This document shows, piece by piece, positions 11,781 to 23,548 of a DNA stretch of 64,000 nt. This stretch comes from Macrocybe gigantea. Its lineage: Eukaryota; Basidiomycota; Agaricomycetes; Agaricales; Callistosporiaceae. The stretch's first letter is position 1; every line of letters starts with the position of its first letter. The position numbers and the translations under genes are program-made. The notes below the pieces were generated by a model. It saw only the letters and a list, made by a program, of their open reading frames with translations, was not told the DNA's origin and ran no database searches. The DNA is taken from the NCBI GenBank assembly GCA_011319805.1, contig SJRY01000245.1:1-64000 (forward strand), given 5' to 3'.

Positions 11781-12931
11781 ATGTCAGACTCGGGTTCCGA
11801 ATCAGAAAGCAGCAGAGTTGTCCGCTTTTCGGATATCATGACCATCCACAAACTCTATCAAAACTCGGTGCTTAAGCTACCCGCAGCAAGCAAAGCGCGG
11901 TACCAACCGAACGCCAGGCTCCTCGACCAAATCTCATTTATGTACGTCACAATGCGGCTTTGCGTTGTTCTTTCACAGAAGGGTGAATTCTTTAGCCAAG
12001 CCGATCTTACAAAGTTGGAGGTCGATGCCATCGTGAATGCCGCGAATTCAAGTCTCTTGGGTGAGCAAGAGGCAATGTCTTGTGTTCTACTTTTCACTGA
12101 GTTCGCGGATATCGTCAGGCGGAGGAGGCGGTCTGTGTCATCTTGCATGATCATTGAATTCTGGGTTGATCCAGCGTCCGATCCAGTCGACGGGCTATCC
12201 ATCGTGCAGCGGGACCACGCCTCTTGGACGAATGTGGGCCCTAGCCAACGCATTCTAAGTATACGCCGCTGAGCCATTACACCAGGCCGCATGCTGAATG
12301 GGTGCGAAACGGGATCCTCAAAGATCACGAAAGGATATAACCTCCCTGCGTGAGTCCCTTTTCATCATACCCTCAATCATATCGTTATACCCCATATGCG
12401 ATTAGCCGCCATGTCATACACACCGTCGGGCCTATCTACAGCGCAAGACAGGCAGAGCATAAGGCAGCGCAACTGGCGTCCTGCTACAGGACAAGCCTCG
12501 AGCTTGCCGTCTCAAATAGGCTGAAGCATATAGTGAGTCTCGTGCGATCAGTATCACCTTAGTCCTGAACGCTCCCGAACTTTCGAGGCCTTCCCTTGCA
12601 TTTCAACCGGAATCTATGGATATCCAATAGTGGACGCGACCCATATAGCTCTCCAAGAAGTCCGAAAGTTTTGCGAATCCAGAACCGGCCCGACGGTTTG
12701 TTTTCCTGCCCCTTTCGAGCCTGGATCCCCCAGTGACTGAATCTGATGCTTGTACAGCTTGACCGTATCATTTTCGTCGTTTGGTTGGACAAAGATAAGA
12801 AAGTTTATGAGTCAGTGCTGATGTTGCATAGTTTTAACCCTTACGGTATTCTCAACGCGACATACAGGGAGTTGATTCCCGAGTATTTTCCACCTGCGTC
12901 GGAAGAGCGGCAGGAGGCCGTCGAGGCGTAG
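11781..12931 (+). CDS. Macrodomain (ADP-ribose-binding) protein, probable O-acetyl-ADP-ribose deacetylase
   Basis: After a serine- and acid-rich start (MSDSGSESES) an intron brings QADLTKLEVDAIVNAANSSL into frame, the core signature of MacroD-type domains. The glycine loop GGGG, then VDGAIHRAAG and LLDEC, follow across two more introns. Next come LNGCETG, KGYNLPA, HVIHTVGPIYS, SNRLKHIAFPCISTGIYGYP (in two exons) and a C-terminal helix ending EAVEA. The order and spacing are those of enzymes that hydrolyse O-acetyl-ADP-ribose or remove mono-ADP-ribose from proteins. One G is missing in the run at 12192-12194; restoring the count aligns VDGAIHR. About seven introns. Cellular location is not evident. 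Confidence 0.85.
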
Positions 12932-12963
12932 CTCCATGTTTTTGTCGACAAAAACGTTCACAT

Positions 12964-13318
12964 TCATATCCCGATCCCTTTCTTGTGAGTCTTCGATTGC
13001 AAGTCGTTCTCGACGGAGCGTAGCTAATGAATGTAGACTCATAGTCTGTCTCTTGCAACTTGTTTACGCGCAATTTTACTAGGAACCCCGCCAGCCGCCC
13101 TGGCTTCATCTTCACAGTGTGAATTCTGTCCCAGTGCACAACAGCGCTTAATTCAAACTGATGCGCACTTGCTCCATCAAGCACGACTTCCGGCCGGTCG
13201 TGTCTTTTAAATCGCGTCTGCCGGCCCGCCTGAGCTCGTTAAGTGCCCTCGTGACCATGATATTGACGATAGTTTTTTCTCCGTAAATTCTCCGCAACGC
13301 CATGAGCCATCTGGTCAT
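12964..13318 (-). CDS. Small hypothetical protein
   Basis: An open minus-strand segment starting MTRWLMALRRIYGEK at 13318 and ending about 12964 after a possible intron (GTAAAC...TTAG). It is basic and not low-complexity (for example PEVVLDGASAHQFEL and DRIHTVKMKPGRLAG), which suggests real coding sequence. A one-base frame shift near 13235 is needed to join its two halves. It lies between two plus-strand genes, and its 5' end is close to the sugar-transporter promoter. I do not recognise the family. It could also be a chance open frame. Confidence 0.3.
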
Positions 13319-13420
13319 AACATGTCCAAAAAGCGGGGTATAACGCGCATCGTTTCTGATCGCGGTGCTCCTTACCTTTTACCCACAGACGAGCTTCACG
13401 TCCTGCTAGAGACAACAAGG

Positions 13421-15921
13421 ATGGGCCTGATTTACAACATTTTCGTCGCCACTTTCTCGTCCATCGGTGAGTAATTGTAGGTCACAGTAGGTTGAGACCT
13501 GACGAAAATTATCAGGCGCGTTTCTGTTTGGGTATGCCTATCTAGCCTGAAGGATGTGTAACGAGAATGTTTGACTGAGGCACTCTTTTTCATGTGTCAC
13601 AGTTATGACAGGTGCACTTCCGATACTCCACTCTGGCAAGTAGCGTGCGCTCATGCTGGTGATAGCGGCATCATCGCGTCTGTCATTACGATGGACCACT
13701 ATCTCGCGAAATTCGGCGACGATCCAAGTATAAGGGGTGCGGTGGTGTCAACTTTTAACGGCAAGCCACGATTTCAATTGCCTTGCCAGCTTGCATTAAA
13801 GTTTGTTATGCAGGTGGATGTTTCTTTGGCGCGATGGGCGCAGGATGGTATAGTGGCATATGCGTTTATTTGCTAAGTCATACTGAATGCTTGCCAGGGC
13901 GAATGACAAATGGGGGCGAAAGAGAACTATTCAGGTGTGTAACAAATGTCGTTGGCCGCTGTGGACCTAACAATGCCGTATAGATTGGCTGTATCCTAGC
14001 ACTGTGGGGTTGCGCTATGCAAGCAGGTGCGAATAACGTCGCAACCCTCCTTGTCGGTCGAATCATCGCGGGGTTGGCTATTGGGTAAGTGGCAGCAAGG
14101 CAAGGGCGTTAAATCTTCCGATTATTGATGTCAATGCGCAGAGTGCTATCCATGACGGTTCCTCTGTATAACGTATGGTACATATCTTCAAGATTGGCAT
14201 AGATAGCTGACTGAAACCGCCAGACTGAAGTCGCTCCTCCCAAGATTCGAGGCTTCCTTGTTGGTTTAACACAACAGCTTATTGGCATCGGGTTTATCGT
14301 CGCTAACTGGGTGAGACTAGGTTTTTTCGGCATAGTTTCCCGTTGATGCTGACCGATGAAAGATTGGATATGGGTCTCAATTCATCTCGTCCGACGTATC
14401 GTGGAGATTGCCCCTTGGCCTTCAGGTTTGATCTTTCACGCATATACTTTATGAGTAGCCCAACTGAAATCATGCAATAAAGCTGCTACCCGCGGGATTA
14501 TTGTTGATTGGAATACAATTCTTGCCTTATAGTCCGGTAAGCAATGCGCATCTATAACCCGACGTTTACTTGACCTCACCGCCAAAAAAAAAATGCCTTA
14601 GCGTTGGCTGCTGGAGGTGGGTAGAGATGAGGAAGCAAGGAGTGTTGTCCTCCAAATGTATGGCAAAGGAGCTAGGGAAGTCGCGGAGAAGGATTACCGA
14701 GTGATGTATGAAACGATAAAGGCCGAGAAAGCTGTGAGAAGTCGGAGGTTGAGCGATCTTTGGTCGACTCGTGCTATGATGCATCGAACTTTCGTTGCCG
14801 TCGGAGTGCAGGTCTTCTGTCAATGCACTGGCATCAATGGTGAATGCTCCACTTCTTATATTCAGCGCATCACTGACCTTTTCTAGTCATCAATTACTTC
14901 GGACCTCAAATGTATAATTCGCTTGGTATTAGGGGACATAGAGCACTTCTAGTCCAAGGGTGAATTTCAACGTTGCTCTAGAGAGTTGCAGCTCGGAATG
15001 ATACCTTTCCAGCATATACGGAGCTGTTGGACCTATTACGAATTTCTTGTGAGTTTGTTTTCCGAGAAATGCTTATGCCGGCCATTGAAGCCATCGTTCT
15101 TTGACAGCTTTATCACTTTGGCATTGGATCGGGTCGGAAGAAAGAGACCGCTGCTTTTCGGTGCCATAAGCTTTGTCGCTACGTTCTCTATCTTGGCGGC
15201 AATAGTGGCCACGAATCCCCTTCCGAATGACCCAGATGCGGTGCTTCCTCATGTGAATGTTGCCGCGCAACGGTACGTGTCTTTCTCATATGTAAATATA
15301 ACATCGCACGAGATATTTTGTTTGAAGGGCTGGTATCGCAATGATCTTCTTGACGAGTATATTCTTTTCTGTCAGTTTCGGACCAGTCAGCTGGGTGCTT
15401 GCGTCGGAGGTGAAGCCCCTTTCCCAGTCTAGTCAGTTTGTCATGTTTGTTGAAACCAATCGGTGATAGGTGTTCCCAACTAGCACACGCGCTATTGGAA
15501 CCAGTGTAGCAACCTGCGCAAACTGGGTATGAGTTTGTGTTATGAGCGCAATGCTGATAGTCTGATTGACATTGTTTTCAACCAGGCATTCAATACTCTC
15601 TTCGCTCAGGCAAGTTGCGGAATACCGAGTTGAGGGAGAATGACCAACCATGTTTGATTCAGGTCTCTCCGTTAGCGATGACTAATGTCAGGTGGAAATT
15701 TTACATGCTTTTCGTCGCGTTAAACTTGGTTGATTTCATCATAATTGCGTTTGTGTTTCCTGAAACAAAAGGTAGGACGGCGATTTTTTTAACCCATAAT
15801 TGAGCTGAAGTGGTCTCCAGGAAAGAGCTTGGAGGAGATGAACGTTGTGTTCGGCGACGAAATGGACTTGTCCGGAAAGCATGAGGACGAGAAGCCGAGT
15901 GTTGAAGAGACGAGTTGCTAG
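13421..15921 (+). CDS. MFS sugar transporter
   Basis: About sixteen exons join without any frame break into a 12-helix major facilitator of the sugar porter family. Visible marks are FGYDSGII in the first helix region, GWANDKWGRKRTIQ (loop 2-3 signature), GRIIAGLAIG, VAPPKIRGFLVG, QQLIGIGF, SPRWLLEVGRDEEA, a QVFCQCTGIN segment, DRVGRKRPLL and PETKGKSLEEM near the C-terminus. It would move hexoses or related sugars across the plasma membrane. A 9-nt exon at 13603..13611 supplies part of FGYDSG. Two introns use GC donors (13761..13813 and 15610..15662). The C-terminal tail is short and acidic. Substrate range cannot be read from sequence. Confidence 0.9.
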
Positions 15922-15968
15922 AGTGACATTGTATTACGTAACAAAGATTTTCTTGCATCTGAGCTTGA

Positions 15969-16821
15969 ATGAAACTGGACAGTCTGCCCGTAGAGGTATA
16001 ACTCTTTCCTCCTCATCCACCATCCTCGTCGTCTCTGATAGCACCCACAGTTGCTATACGAATTGCAGCTCTACGCACTGTCCCAGTCTCTGCCCTACGT
16101 CTCCCGATCCATCTATCTTATCTTTTGCGCCACACCCCCGTCGTACCGCGCCGAGTACCTTTTGGGGCGCACTACGTTGGGAATTTCGGGAACCAACCTG
16201 CAGGACGTCTTCACGAGAGTGCTTCGCTACCCTCTCTGCAGCGTCGAGGTCCTCGACGCGTTTTGTCACAAACTCTCATTTGTGTCACCCCCCACAAAGT
16301 CTCTCAGTTGTGAGCTGCCGAGACGACTGTTCCGCGCGCTGGCACCGCAGCCCGGAAATCTCACCTGGAAGGCCGACGATCCGCCCCTTCCATTCCTCAG
16401 ATACCTCTTCAATTCGCCAACTATACCTACCCCGGACGTCAATTCGCACAGCGGATATGCTCTGACGAAAGCGGTATATGCAAAGTTCGTCCCCCTCGTA
16501 CAGTTCCTTCTGTGTCATCATGCTTCTCCGCGACACAAGGACTGCCTGGCTGTCATGGTCGCCATTCGCCAAAAGGATTTAGGACTGGTGAAGACGTTAA
16601 TCGAACGCGATTCATACGCGGACGACCTGCCTGGACACAAGCCAAGCTCGAAAAAGACCTCGGCCAAGAGGCGGAGGTTGGAAGATAGGGTTGAAATCAA
16701 CCGCGAGATGGTTAAACTCGCCGTCAGATGTGACGCAAAAGACATCGTGGAATATTTCACGAGAGAAAAGGGCTGTATTCCTGATATACAGACTCTCCAC
16801 ATGATATCGCGGTGGACGTGA
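15969..16821 (+). CDS. Conserved hypothetical protein, ankyrin-like C-terminus
   Basis: A 9-codon first exon (MKLDSLPVE, 15969..15995) joins across an intron ending at 16050 to a long open exon beginning LLYELQLYALS. The pattern SLPVELLYEL resembles an F-box-like or leucine-rich opening. The second half has repeats of roughly ankyrin character (GYALTKAVYAKFVPLVQFLL, DCLAVMVAIRQKDLGLVKTL, EMVKLAVRCDAKDIVEYF). A basic stretch, KTSAKRRRLE, could serve as a nuclear signal. No frame breaks. The function is unknown. It starts only 47 bases after the transporter stop. Confidence 0.6.
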
Positions 16822-17053
16822 GAAACACCGGGGTCGACAACGTCAAAGCTTCCGGGAACAAAGTTCCCGCTCATGATTCCGTTTTGCAAATGGATTTATA
16901 CTTTTGTTGCATCATGCAGACGCATGTGTTACAACTGCCTGTATGTGTTAGCAATGTTGTACGATACACCGAAGGCGCCTTATATTGTATTTACAAGGAA
17001 ATGTCTTTGTAGATGGGTCATTTAGTCGCAACAAGCTCGCACTATTTATCGCA
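16822..17053. other. Convergent 3' spacer
   Basis: Short AT-rich spacer between genes ending towards each other. Nothing coding seen. Confidence 0.4.
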
Positions 17054-17716
17054 TCATCGCATTATAGTTTCAACGCTCAGAGCTCTCAGAAGCGATAAGA
17101 TGGCCTTGGTGTCATGCCGGAGGAGTGAAAGGAGGGTCAATGACGATCTGAACAAGACATCTACACGGACGGCAAGCGGAAGGTGAGGGAGAAGATTCAA
17201 AGGCAAGGAAAGCTAGGAATTCAATGGTCCGGTATTTGTGGATCGCTTACCACACGACGTAGGGCTGGCATCGTCGCAACCACATCATGAGCCAGGCCTA
17301 GCGTCTGAAGAGACCAGAGATTGTTCACTCTTTCTGCTCCTCGCCTGACAAAAAATGTAACGAGGAAAGAAGACATTCCATGCAGAATAATTTCACGAAA
17401 AAAGTGGGGAAGCTTTACGATGGCACCAGCGAGATGGAGGCAGTTCCATACTCACGTCGCCTGAAGCAACGGAAGACTAAGCAGGCACTGCACAGCGGCC
17501 AAGCGTAGGGAGGAACCAACTGCCACATGAAAAGTTTAGCCTCCATGCGATACAAGAAGGATACATCTTGCACCGATGCGTGACTGAGCAGCTCTCAGGG
17601 ACAGTTCAACTATCCTGGCAATAACTAAGCTGACATTATGAAAAGCTCTGTGAGATCAGGTAGATATGAAGTCCCTTATTCATTCGTTGGGAAATGGCAA
17701 ATATCAACTGGTACAT
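17054..17716 (-). CDS. Small leucine-rich helical hypothetical protein
   Basis: Four introns with usable splice sites join short open segments into one frame: MYQ, then AFHNVSLVIARIVELSLRAA, SSLRLAAVQCLLSLPLL, RGAERVNNLWSLQTLGLAHD and a last exon beginning LSLPLNLLPHLP and ending SVETIMR with a stop at 17056..17054. The product is about 145 residues, rich in Leu, Ala and Arg, and looks all-helical. The proposed start is only 26 bases downstream of the P450 stop on the same strand, unusually tight for a fungus. The coherence of five consecutive exons argues for a real gene, but the family is not recognised and the first donor (GTTGAT) is weak. Confidence 0.45.
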
Positions 17717-17742
17717 ACTGACGCGTACTGGTTTGGAAATGT

Positions 17743-20398
17743 TTAGTTAACCAAAGACACCTTCAACGGCATCTGGGACTGCTCGGATCCTTTGACTTTG
17801 GGAGAGCTAATGGCGGACATGTGCCAAATCACTTCTTGATCCGAGAGTTCGAAACGGAACTGTGACAAAAGAACTGAAAGAACGACTTCTATTGTTGAGA
17901 AAAAAGCTGCGTTAGATCCGAACATCAACGGAAAAAGCGAGGTCTTACTCATTTCCAGTTGTGAAAATTTGAATCCACTTGAAGTAGGTGTTTCAAGGCT
18001 GCGGCGCACCACCTAAAAATGACGAACAACTTACATGCATGCCCTTCCACCACCCAAGAATGTCATTCTGAGCGAAGCATGAGCAGAGGCATGGGTCAAT
18101 GAAATAAACGACCTCTTACAGGTTCGAATAGATGCCTGGCATGTGCGCATTGACAATGCTATCGGGAAGTGGAGAGAGCCAACGTTCAGGCTTCCACTCG
18201 TATGAATCCGCACCCCATAAGGAGGGATCACGATTGGCGGCAAGAATTGATATGATGACATTGGTATTATTTGGAATAGCAATCTCGTGCATTTCACGCC
18301 CGTCCAAACCTTTAATAGGTTCCGACAAAGGCAAAACCACGTCTTTCCGAGTGCTGAAAGGACATTAGAGTATGAGAGACCCAGCTACATCACTGATGTC
18401 ACTCACGTCCGCGATGCAATGGATACAGGTGGATAACTGCAAAAACGTTTCAGGGGGAGCATAGGCACATCTGTGAGCAAAACTGACATACAGCCTGAGA
18501 GTCTCGCGACAAATAGCGTCAAGGTAAGGGAGGGAAACCAGTTCATCATAGAGCAGGCCTCGACCACATTTTGCGCGGGCATCTAGTATTTCAACGCGAA
18601 GCTTTTCCTGCACATCCGAGTGGGTTGCGAGAAGTTGCAAAGTGCGGGAAAGGGCGTTTGAAGTGGTGTCCATGGCTGCGAAGGTGAGCGTCCTATTTAC
18701 ATTTCAGATTATACGGATCGCTTTATGGAAGGACGAATTTGGTCTTACGACATCTGTGTGAGGTAAGATATTGAAAACAGATCCCTTCAGCGGGCAGCAT
18801 TTCGGCAGAGTGGCGTGTGGCATATCACCTGTCCAAGTACCTCTTCCTCGGGAAGTCGATCGTCCGCCGTCGCTGCCATATTTGCCGTGACTGTGAGTCG
18901 TGTCATTAAGTCCGATGCTCTTGAAGATTTGACTGTTAGTGACTGTTAGACGAACTTAAAATGCTCATGATATCCTTTCCTCGTCCAACTTGCTTGATTA
19001 CAGCTTCGTCTCCTTGAATTAGGGCTGTCTTCTTGCTCTCAAAGATGTGGATTGATGTGTTATGAATTATATCCACTATATCCCTGAGCTGGCGTGCAGC
19101 CTTAAACGGGATAAGATTGACGAGGAATCTCCGGAACCGAGGAGACCCAAGCTTTATCAGCGTCGAAAGAAAATACGTGCGGAGGAGTATGAATCTGAAT
19201 GAAACCGGGCTATTTTTTTGAGATTGAGTGCGGTGAGATACAATAAAAAGGAGGTGCAAATCCAAACGACGTACACGAATTCCTTGACAGAAACGCTGTA
19301 TGGATGGGCGTCGACGTCGTCGGATAAATTGTCGAAAGAATAGCCCAATCCACTTTGACCAATTAGTTCAAGGGCAGTCCTGGTCATCCATCTGAGCATG
19401 TCAATCTTCAACAATTAGTGAACATCAAGGAGTACAAGTCCAATGTGAACACACACCTCCTGTGGACCCTTTGAAACTTTTTGTCGGATGGCATTTTGCA
19501 GCTGATAATGTCCAAACTACTGTCAGGTTCATTTAAAGCGACACAGGGAAACTTTGCTGCACCTTCTGCGCCACGTCATTGAAAATCGGGACTGACGATG
19601 ATCAACAGGGACAGAGAAGAGCAGTCTGTAGACTTACTCATTTCGCGCATGTGAGCAATGGAAAACACTGGATTCAGCATCTTGCGTTGCCTACGGTGAT
19701 GGTCGCCTGGCCATTGCATAGTCAGAAAAGTGCCCATTTTGAAAGCGGAGGAAAAGCACCTAACGTCGATAGTAGCCCTTTCCCTATCAAGATACTGTTG
19801 CTTCTGCATGGATAATCAACCTCCAACCTAGAGCCGACCACAATGATCTCAAGGCATACGCAATAAAGCCAGAGGTCTCCTCATAAATGTATTGATCCTT
19901 CGACGGCTTTAGAAATTGAACCGGAGTGAGAGCTTAAGACGTACTTTGACGACGATATGATGCAAAGCCTTGGGGTCATATACGTACAGTTGCTTGTCCT
20001 GCGGCAAAGTTCTTCAAAACTATACTGTGCATGAAGGTGTAATAGCACGGTACCCCAAACAATGCATTTATTCTGACAACCTTGCCATCTGCCGTAGTGT
20101 AAGCTTGACAGATCCGCTCTATATCCGGAGGACCATAGAAACTTACAATTTTCAGCCAAATGCCTATGATACTCCCATCCATGCACGTTGAACAGGCGGA
20201 AGAAATTGCCTGGCTGTAACTTCAGAACGTACAAGAACGACAGAGAAGAACCCGTGGAACATCACCTTTCCAAAATGAGTGAGAAGGAGGCCCGGGAATA
20301 TTGTCGATATCCGTCCTCACGATAAACCGACAAAGGAGAAGCCAAATAAGCCGGGTACAAACGAACAAAATCAGAACGCGGATGGCTGTAGTTAACAT
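17743..20398 (-). CDS. Cytochrome P450 monooxygenase
   Basis: A start at 20398 gives an N-terminal membrane anchor (LLLCRFIV) followed by the proline hinge IPGPPSHSFWKG. Downstream exons give DHHRRQRKMLNPVFS (C helix, WxxxR region), the I-helix segment FAAMDTTSNAL, the K-helix ETLR, KPERW and the haem-binding loop FLGGGRACIGFK with the axial Cys near 18040. All exons, about fourteen introns, join in frame, including a 5-nt exon at 18753..18749 that is required to keep phase. This is an ER-anchored class II P450 that needs a reductase partner. CYP family and substrate are not assigned. With nearby methyltransferase and acyltransferase genes it may belong to secondary metabolism. Confidence 0.93.
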
Positions 20399-21330
20399 CT
20401 TGTGCAACAAGCGATGAGGATATAGACTTCGCAGGGCTGAGGGAAGCCTGGCGTTTTATATCTGATGTGGCCGCATGGGAATAGTGACACGGTCTTCTCT
20501 GCTCTGGTTAGCCGGTAGCCTGTCCGTGTATGACCAATAAGTTCATACGATGCATAATGCACATCGAGAAGCCGTCACTGGACGGCTGCGTGGAGCGATA
20601 AGGTCAGTATCACAAGCGGACACAATTGACTCATCTGAGCTATGCATAGCCAGTCGAACAGTGGCCACGAGGGCATCTGAACGTCAGACTTGGCCCGATC
20701 GCGTACACAAGAACAGCGTAAGCATTTCCTAGCTGGTGGGATCAATCCTTGAAAATGGCAGGTGCTCACTGGAACCTATCAAAGAAGCAGGCACCGACTA
20801 GACCTTGTGGAAGGTGATCCGCAGCTGGCGATCAGATGATTCCTGAGGTTGGTGATTACTGGTTATCGACCAAGGTGCTCATTCATAGAAAAACGCTGGC
20901 AGGAAGAAATGACCGGCTCACGCCTGCTCTGAAAAGAACGATCAGTTAGCTGCCGACGGAGAATGGTTGAAGCAATGGTGATATATAAATCATCTGTTTC
21001 TTTGAGACACTGCTTCCAGCCTGTGAATAAGAATCTTCGCACCGATCTCCATAGGTAGTGTCAACGGCATGTTTTTAATGACTGAGTTAACGTTGATGTT
21101 GGAATGTTCGGTTTCGCACAAATATTCGACTGTTCTTCGCAAAGCGGTCCTGGACGGTGCCGGGTAGCTGAATGGCAAGAAATGCCTTGCCTCAGATGTA
21201 CGTGGATCAGTGTACAGTAGCTATATGCAGTACATCTACGGTAGAAAAAACGGGAATAAGAAAACGATAATGAGAAAGCAAGTAAAAGATGACGTTCGGT
21301 GAACATACAGGTAGAACAAAGAATGACCCG
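20399..21330. other. Intergenic, P450 upstream region
   Basis: About 930 bases between the P450 start and the eIF1A stop. Only short scattered open frames with no recognisable composition. A 3' untranslated region for eIF1A probably occupies the right part. No repeat or RNA gene seen. Confidence 0.45.
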
Positions 21331-21981
21331 CTAAATCTCATCGATGTCCACTTCGCCCTCATCACCAAACTCAAAGGTGCATTCACCATCTTCCTCGCCG
21401 AAAACGTCCGTCTCATTGATTTTGGCATTCTCTGGAAGTTCTCCGTATGCTTTTACTGATGAACAGTCATGAGCAGGTAGCATCGGGTCAGGTCAGACAG
21501 TCAACGCACAGTAACGAGCTTCATCAGCTGTGTACTTGACAATGACATCGGCTTTGTCATCTTGAAAATCGCGCAAGGACAACAGAATGATGTCTCCTTG
21601 ATTGATCCAGACCTGGTACGGTCGTGAGCATGGCTTTGACAACGTTCACTGCATCTGGAGTACCTTTTTCCGCATTTTCCCTCGGATATGCGCTAACCGC
21701 TTCTCGCCGTCAAAACATTGCGCCTCCAAGCGCCCGTTCCCGAGCATTTTCGTCACTTGTGCATACTCCTGGCCGTCTTCCTTGAATACAAGCTCACGTT
21801 TATCATCCTCGTTTTCATTCTTTCCTCGTCTCCTGTTTTTACCTCCCTAAAATCCTGGAGATGAAAACGCTTCGCCCAAAAACTGGGCGTTTTCTCACCT
21901 TTCCCTTATTCTATTTGGCAGGTGAATCTCGATCAGTTCAGCAAGCGATTTGCGAGAGAATGGGATGCTGACTTTCGGCAT
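21331..21981 (-). CDS. tif11: Translation initiation factor eIF1A
   Basis: Five coding exons: 21981..21973 (MPK), 21910..21899 (NKGK), 21846..21664, 21612..21510 and 21455..21331. They give the near-invariant eIF1A sequence: [61 protein letters not shown], then [17 protein letters not shown] and the acidic tail ending VDIDEI. The protein is an OB-fold factor that binds the 40S A site and works in scanning and start-codon choice. The basic N-terminus and acidic C-terminus are the functional extensions. Length and motifs match the family. No frame break. The first two coding exons are only 9 and 12 nt. Confidence 0.97.
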
Positions 21982-22072
21982 AGTCGTTTGGACCTAAACT
22001 ATTGGCAGTCCTGGGAGAAAAGATTCTGCAAAGAGCAATTTGCTGCCGCTGGCAGTGAACAAGTTGGTGTCG

Positions 22073-22685
22073 ATGGATGACTGGACAGTTCCCCTGAACG
22101 GAACTGACTTATCTTATTTGATCATGTTTGACGAGGAGCCTTCTGTACAAACAAACACAAATATGTTGATATCCCCCATCCACGCGCCCAATACGCCACC
22201 CGCTCATCGAAGACCGGAGAGACTCTTTCATCCGTATTCAACTCTGAAATGCATTAGATCTTCCTAGACGACGACAGTTACGACGACAAACGCTCTGAAC
22301 GGACTATTTCTTTATCTCCTCAATTATCTGCCTTCAATCCATATTTACAGAACATATTTCGGCGTCTCTGCCGTGATGTGGGACAACTAATGCGCAGGAG
22401 CATGATCATGGCATCACAAAACATCTCCGAATCCACAACCTTTTCAAGATGTGTGCCACTACAACCTACAGATCGCCTCATCACAATTTTCCATTATCAC
22501 AGAAAGCAGGTCTTTTCGTTCTCGTGGCTTTCTCATGCGCCCGTGGCGAAAACAAACCAGCTGTCAAATTGTCGGCTTCTCTGCGACAGTTTTCAACACT
22601 GCTGTTGGAACGAATCAATGCGAAAAGCAAAAGCATGCTGTGCACCCAGCCAATGTATCCTCGTCGTTCTTTTCTGAGGATGTAA
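22073..22685 (+). CDS. Hypothetical protein (tentative)
   Basis: An open segment from ATG at 22073 (MDDWTVPLNGTDLSYL) is followed, after a frame change near 22230-22265, by IFLDDDSYDDKRSERTIS and NIFRRLCRDVGQLM. A possible intron (GTCTTT...GACAG, 22509..22588) then leads to FSTLLLERINAKSKSM and a stop at 22685. It is divergent from eIF1A with about 90 bases between starts. The composition looks coding, but no family is recognised and the centre needs an indel or an unseen small intron. Confidence 0.35.
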
Positions 22686-23548
22686 GCGCATAATCATCAA
22701 GAGAGATGACTTTCCAGAAGCAGGAATTGTCAGATTGTGCTACACGCGATTCGCCATTGGCCAATTTTACGGCTTCGCGGCATAGCACTGCTACCCGGTT
22801 CGCTTCTGTGCTCACAAGCAGTAGTAGGCCCAGAACGGCTTGCAATCATCCACACGACCTGGTCTAACATCCTCCTTACTCTATTATATGTACCCAAAGC
22901 ATGCACAATGCTTTCCTATGGGGACAATTGAATATTTGCCATACACTCCGTTTTTCCTGTTGCATAGCTTTGCATTGCTTGAGAATGCTTCCATCATTAA
23001 TGACCACATCTCCTTTCACCTTAATATGAGATCTTCGCATTTAAATTTTGCTCAGTGTGACAGTCTGGTTTCCTGTCCCACCCGCAATATCAACAGTCGT
23101 CACATGTGGCTGTCAATTGCTTGGTATTCGGACGGGCCCACACGACTGAAATAATCTAATGACCAATAGGAGAGTTCATGCAGTGAAGGCGATACGAAAC
23201 CGATCAACCGCAGTAACGCCGCGGAGCACCACGTATCCGAAATCGGTGACGAGCTGTGCATTGCCGTCGCAAAAATAATCGTATAGTACAACAGAGACTG
23301 GGCTGATAAAGGGTCTGTAAACGCTGCGAAATCACTCGTAAGCAGAACGAAAACATATGAAAATGCTCCACATTCAATGTGAGGCGAAAGAAGTCGGTGA
23401 CGCAAGCGTGGTAACGGGAGAAAACGGGGTCGCAAGATATGTATGTCGAGGTAGGAATGGAGGCTATGGAGAGATAGTCATAGTTCAGACCGAACGCCGA
23501 GCATGCCAATGAGAGGAATGGGGCACCTCTAGTCCAGATAAACAGTTG
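22686..23548. other. No confident gene
   Basis: About 860 bases. A hydrophobic minus-strand open frame (23509..23100) looks like membrane segments but has no start, splice pattern or motif that I can tie to a family. It may be a relic or chance. Confidence 0.35.

Noticed and set aside
1..20398. Naming a polyketide, peptide or terpene cluster
   Set aside because: No core synthase domain was found on either strand.
23100..23509. Hydrophobic minus-strand frame, possible second wax-synthase copy
   Set aside because: It lacks the FWxxRWHQ motif and any splice pattern that extends it.
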